From CAYPHJ01 sp964410485 (GTDB lineage Bacteria > Desulfobacterota > Binatia > UBA9968), in contig CAYPHJ010000069.1 in NCBI GenBank assembly GCA_964410485.1, forward strand, positions 1-24,673: DNA of 24,673 nucleotides, read 5' to 3'. The translations under genes and the position numbers were made by a program. Of the stretch, positions 22,447 to 24,673 are shown piece after piece. The notes beneath the pieces are model-generated. The model made no database searches, was not told where the DNA came from, and was given only the letters and a program-made list of their open reading frames with translations. How positions within the stretch are numbered: position 1 is the first letter of the stretch; each line of letters starts with the position of its first letter.

Positions 22447-22472
22447 GCTGTGGCAGCATATTCTGCGACAGC
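22447..22472. promoter_or_regulatory. Dyad upstream of the second tctA
   Basis: GCTGTGGCAG (22447-22456) and CTGCGACAGC (22463-22472) are inverted repeats with one mismatched pair and a 6-base centre. Located about 40 bases before the putative -35, so an operator for tctA expression is plausible. Confidence 0.4.
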
Positions 22473-22509
22473 TGGCGGGGGAGAACACCTGGCGATGAGA
22501 TGATTATTA

Positions 22510-22539
22510 TTGACATAACGAACAAATACAGCCTAGATT
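22510..22539 (+). promoter_or_regulatory. Sigma70-like promoter for tctA-tctB
   Basis: TTGACA at 22510-22515 is a perfect -35; TAGATT at 22534-22539 is a fair -10, with an 18-base AT-rich spacer. It lies 50 bases before the TTG start of tctA. Confidence 0.55.
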
Positions 22540-22588
22540 CTGTCCACGCCAATAACCGCACTAAAACGCAGCGTTAGAGGAGATCTGT

Positions 22589-24130
22589 TTGGACGTTTCA
22601 CTGTTTGACGCCGCCCTTCGAGGGTTTGCCAACCTCATCGACGTCAGAATTTTTTTGGCCATGCTGGCCGGGGTAAGTATCGGCACATTCACCGCAGTGA
22701 CACCTCAAGGGTTAGGTATGCCGCTCGTTTATGCGATCATGTTACCTGTTGTGATCCGATGGGAACCGCTAACCGGAATCGCGCTCTTGATCGGCGCAAG
22801 TTCCGTCAGTTCGATTTGCGCGGCGTATCTGCCGATTCTTTTCGGTATCCCCGGCGGAGCAGGTTCCCAAGCGACGGTGCTTGACGGTTATCCCATGGGC
22901 AAGCGCGGCGAGGCACGTCGCGCGTTGGGGGCTTCATTTATGGCGGGCGGCATGGGATGTCTTATCGGCACGCTCACCCTCTTTTTTGCGATACCGGCGG
23001 CCAGACCCCTTGTTTATTTAATGGGCTCTCCGGAGCTTTTCGTCGTCATGCTTTGGGGCCTTAGCATGGTGGCCGTTCTGGCCGGCCGACAACCGGTCAA
23101 AGGCCTTGTCGCCGCAGCTTTTGGCTTGCTTCTGGCAACGGTCGGACAGCAGGCGCAAAGCGGGATCATGCGTTTCGTGTTCAATCAGACTTACCTGCTG
23201 GACGGACTGTCGATTAGCATTATGGCGCTGGCTCTCTTTGGTGTTCCTTCCGCACTGGACTTGGCTTTGAGCAAGCTGGGGGTTGAGCAGGAGCCAACCC
23301 CTCTCAAGGGTAGCCTTCTGGATGGCGCGAAGGATACTTTGCGCGAATGGTGGCTGGTCCTGCGCTGCAGCTTCGTCGGTGTGTGGGTGGGAGTTGTCCC
23401 CGGCCTTGGCTCGCAGGTCGTAGATTGGCTCGCGTACGGGCACGCGGCGCAGAGTTGCAAAGGCGGAACAGAGACTTTCGGTAAAGGGGATGTGCGCGGA
23501 GTAATCGCTCCTGAAAGCGCCAACGATTCCAAGGACGGCGGCGACCTGGTGACCACATTGCTACTGGGCTTTCCGCAAGGGGTGGTAACGGCTCTTTTTA
23601 TTGTTGCCTTGCTTGCTTGGGGGTTCGTTCCCGGTCCCGAGATGGTCAGAAAGCATGCGGATGTCATCTACAGCATAGTTTGGCTCCAGGGGCTTTCCGG
23701 ACTTGTCGGAACGCTCATCGGATTCAGTCTTGCCGCGCAGCTGGCCAAGCTCGCTCAGGTGCGTTACACGTTCATGGTGCCCGCCATGTTCGTTTTCATT
23801 TTAATGGGTGCATTCAGCGTGAACCGTGATCCCGCGGATCTGTTGCTTGTGGTTACCTTTGGTCTTCTCGGCTATTTAATGAGACGTTTTGGTTACCCCA
23901 GACCTGCCATGATTCTCGGTTTGGTGTTGGGCGACCTGATGGAAAAATATCTCTATCGCTCGATCGCGAGCTACGGGCTTGCTTGGCTCGGGCGGCCGGG
24001 TGTTATCTTTCTGCTGGTGCTTGCCAGCGTGTCGTTCGTTGCCACGATCCGAGGCAGGCTCAGGGCGAGTCGCAAAGCACCAGTCTCTTCCGTCAGTGGA
24101 GCAATGGCTAGATCCGAGAATGAAAGCTAA
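22589..24130 (+). CDS. TctA large permease subunit of a tripartite tricarboxylate transporter
   Basis: 513 residues and about 10-12 membrane segments, of normal TctA length. The second signature GVVPGLGSQVVDWLAYGHA is intact; the first is altered to VTPQGLGMPLVYAIMLP, where the usual form is PGLGG. Shared with the fused protein at 366 are FGKGDVRGVIAPESAND, a PRPAMILGLVLGDLMEKYLY segment and overall colinearity. The start is TTG 22589, supported by GAGGAG upstream; there is no ATG before the conserved part. Its last 11 bases overlap the tctB start (24120), so translation is coupled. No TctC receptor is in view downstream; one may follow outside the window. The nearest one in the window belongs to the operon at 366-5461. 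Confidence 0.93.
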   Translation: MDVSLFDAALRGFANLIDVRIFLAMLAGVSIGTFTAVTPQGLGMPLVYAIMLPVVIRWEPLTGIALLIGASSVSSICAAYLPILFGIPGGAGSQATVLDGYPMGKRGEARRALGASFMAGGMGCLIGTLTLFFAIPAARPLVYLMGSPELFVVMLWGLSMVAVLAGRQPVKGLVAAAFGLLLATVGQQAQSGIMRFVFNQTYLLDGLSISIMALALFGVPSALDLALSKLGVEQEPTPLKGSLLDGAKDTLREWWLVLRCSFVGVWVGVVPGLGSQVVDWLAYGHAAQSCKGGTETFGKGDVRGVIAPESANDSKDGGDLVTTLLLGFPQGVVTALFIVALLAWGFVPGPEMVRKHADVIYSIVWLQGLSGLVGTLIGFSLAAQLAKLAQVRYTFMVPAMFVFILMGAFSVNRDPADLLLVVTFGLLGYLMRRFGYPRPAMILGLVLGDLMEKYLYRSIASYGLAWLGRPGVIFLLVLASVSFVATIRGRLRASRKAPVSSVSGAMARSENES

Positions 24131-24593
24131 TTTCACACTTTTTTTAGTCGCCGTTTTTTCGGGCGCCGTATTGGTAGGTTGGGGATGGCCCAACATTGCC
24201 AAAATCATGCCGGTTTACGTTGCCGCCATTCCGGGACTGGTCCTCGCGCTGTTTCAGCTTTTCCGCGATGCAACGCGTAGGGATGGGCGCCAGACACCCG
24301 GAGGTGGCGGCCTTGACATGGACGAAGTCTACGCCGTGAAGTTGGATGAAAGTGTCGAGCTCAGACGCACGGTTACATTCTTTGCTTGGTTCATTGGCGG
24401 AGCGCTGGGCATTTGGCTCTTGGGGATCGTTATTAGTCTTCCTCTTCTTGTTTTTCTCTATGCGCTGATCGAAGGAAGAGAAAAGTGGAGCACGTCCGCA
24501 CTCATGGCGACCTGTGCCTATCTGCTCATCTGGGGCCTATTTGAATACCTGCTAAACACCAGATGGCCGTCGGGAATTCTCGTGCCGCGATAG
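24120..24593 (+). CDS. TctB small permease subunit
   Basis: 157 residues with four predicted helices: FTLFLVAVFSGAVLVGWGW, YVAAIPGLVLALFQLF, AWFIGGALGIWLLGIVISLP and MATCAYLLIWGLFEYLL, ending LNTRWPSGILVP. That helix layout and the final W-P-x-G motif are typical of TctB. ATG 24120 overlaps the end of tctA by 11 bases; a longer frame upstream lies inside tctA and was rejected. TctB helps TctA translocate the solute delivered by a TctC receptor. The corresponding region in the protein at 366 is fused to TctA. Confidence 0.92.
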   Translation: MKANFTLFLVAVFSGAVLVGWGWPNIAKIMPVYVAAIPGLVLALFQLFRDATRRDGRQTPGGGGLDMDEVYAVKLDESVELRRTVTFFAWFIGGALGIWLLGIVISLPLLVFLYALIEGREKWSTSALMATCAYLLIWGLFEYLLNTRWPSGILVPR

Positions 24594-24600
24594 CAGTAAC

Positions 24601-24640
24601 GCGACAGTTCGAAGTTCGAGGTGCGATGTTCGAAGTTGTT
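24601..24640. repeat. Degenerate GTTCGAAGTT spacer repeat
   Basis: GTTCGAAGTT occurs twice, about 20 bases apart, with related GTTCGAGG and GTTCAGAGTT between or after. No gene is visible in the last 80 bases. Likely the low-complexity spacer type also seen around 18722 and 19590. Confidence 0.5.
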
Positions 24641-24673
24641 CAGAGTTGAGAGTAAAGGCTTCGAGCTGGAATG

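Noticed and set aside
23979..24119. Upstream extension of TctB
   Set aside because: Inside TctA, Cys/Arg-rich and unlike TctB N-termini; ATG 24120 begins the first helix.

Overview
The window is bacterial and chromosomal. Genes are compact and operonic, with strong Shine-Dalgarno (SD) sequences of the GGAGG/AAGGAG type. There are no tRNA or rRNA genes, transposases or CRISPR arrays. The gene content is Bug-type solute receptors with tripartite tricarboxylate transporter (TTT) permeases, an orphan xanthine-dehydrogenase-type large subunit, amidohydrolases, a KSTD-like flavoprotein, class I CoA-transferase subunits and an NMT1-type receptor remnant. From general knowledge this looks like an uncultured, metabolically versatile soil or sediment lineage of deltaproteobacterial, Tectomicrobia or NC10 character. 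That placement is recall, not a computed result.

Layout. (1) 175-344 (+): decayed C-terminus of an NMT1/SsuA-like receptor. (2) 366-5461 (-): one operon, in transcription order tctC, heme-oxygenase-like diiron oxidase (HDO) 2, VOC protein, HDO 1 and a fused tctA-tctB permease. It reads as uptake of an organic acid plus oxidative processing of it. (3) 5.6-9.9 kb: a patchwork of small genes and remnants. It holds a frameshifted pilus-assembly N-terminal domain, three small unknown ORFs with duplicated upstream sequence, a dead PilU/PilT ATPase, an orphan third HDO (+), a frameshifted small conserved gene, an unknown 145-aa gene, and a DUF411 gene whose first CxCC cysteine codon is an in-frame TGA. 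(4) 10.0-13.5 kb (-): molybdenum hydroxylase large subunit and an ACMSD-like amidohydrolase. (5) 13.9-19.6 kb (+): FrsA/DHPON-hydrolase-like alpha/beta hydrolase, KSTD-like FAD enzyme, CoA-transferase A, GlcG/HbpS-like protein and CoA-transferase B, with repeat elements in the spacers. (6) 19.7-22.4 kb: cyclophilin (-), divergent DapA-family lyase (+), and a paralogue (-) of the small unknown gene at 6129. (7) 22.6-24.6 kb (+): a second TctA-TctB permease, this time as two overlapping genes.

How it fits together. Much of the window looks like a catabolic island for organic or aromatic acids: two TTT permeases (one receptor visible), a hydroxylase, C-C/amide-type hydrolases, a flavin dehydrogenase, a CoA-transferase and an aldolase/lyase. 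The most unusual observations are the TGA-containing DUF411 gene (candidate selenoprotein, or a recent nonsense mutation), the HDO-VOC-HDO cassette inside a TTT transport operon with an Asp in place of one usual Glu ligand, the fused and split TctA/TctB pairs in one window, and palindromic repeat elements in the spacers of the FAD/CoA-transferase cluster.
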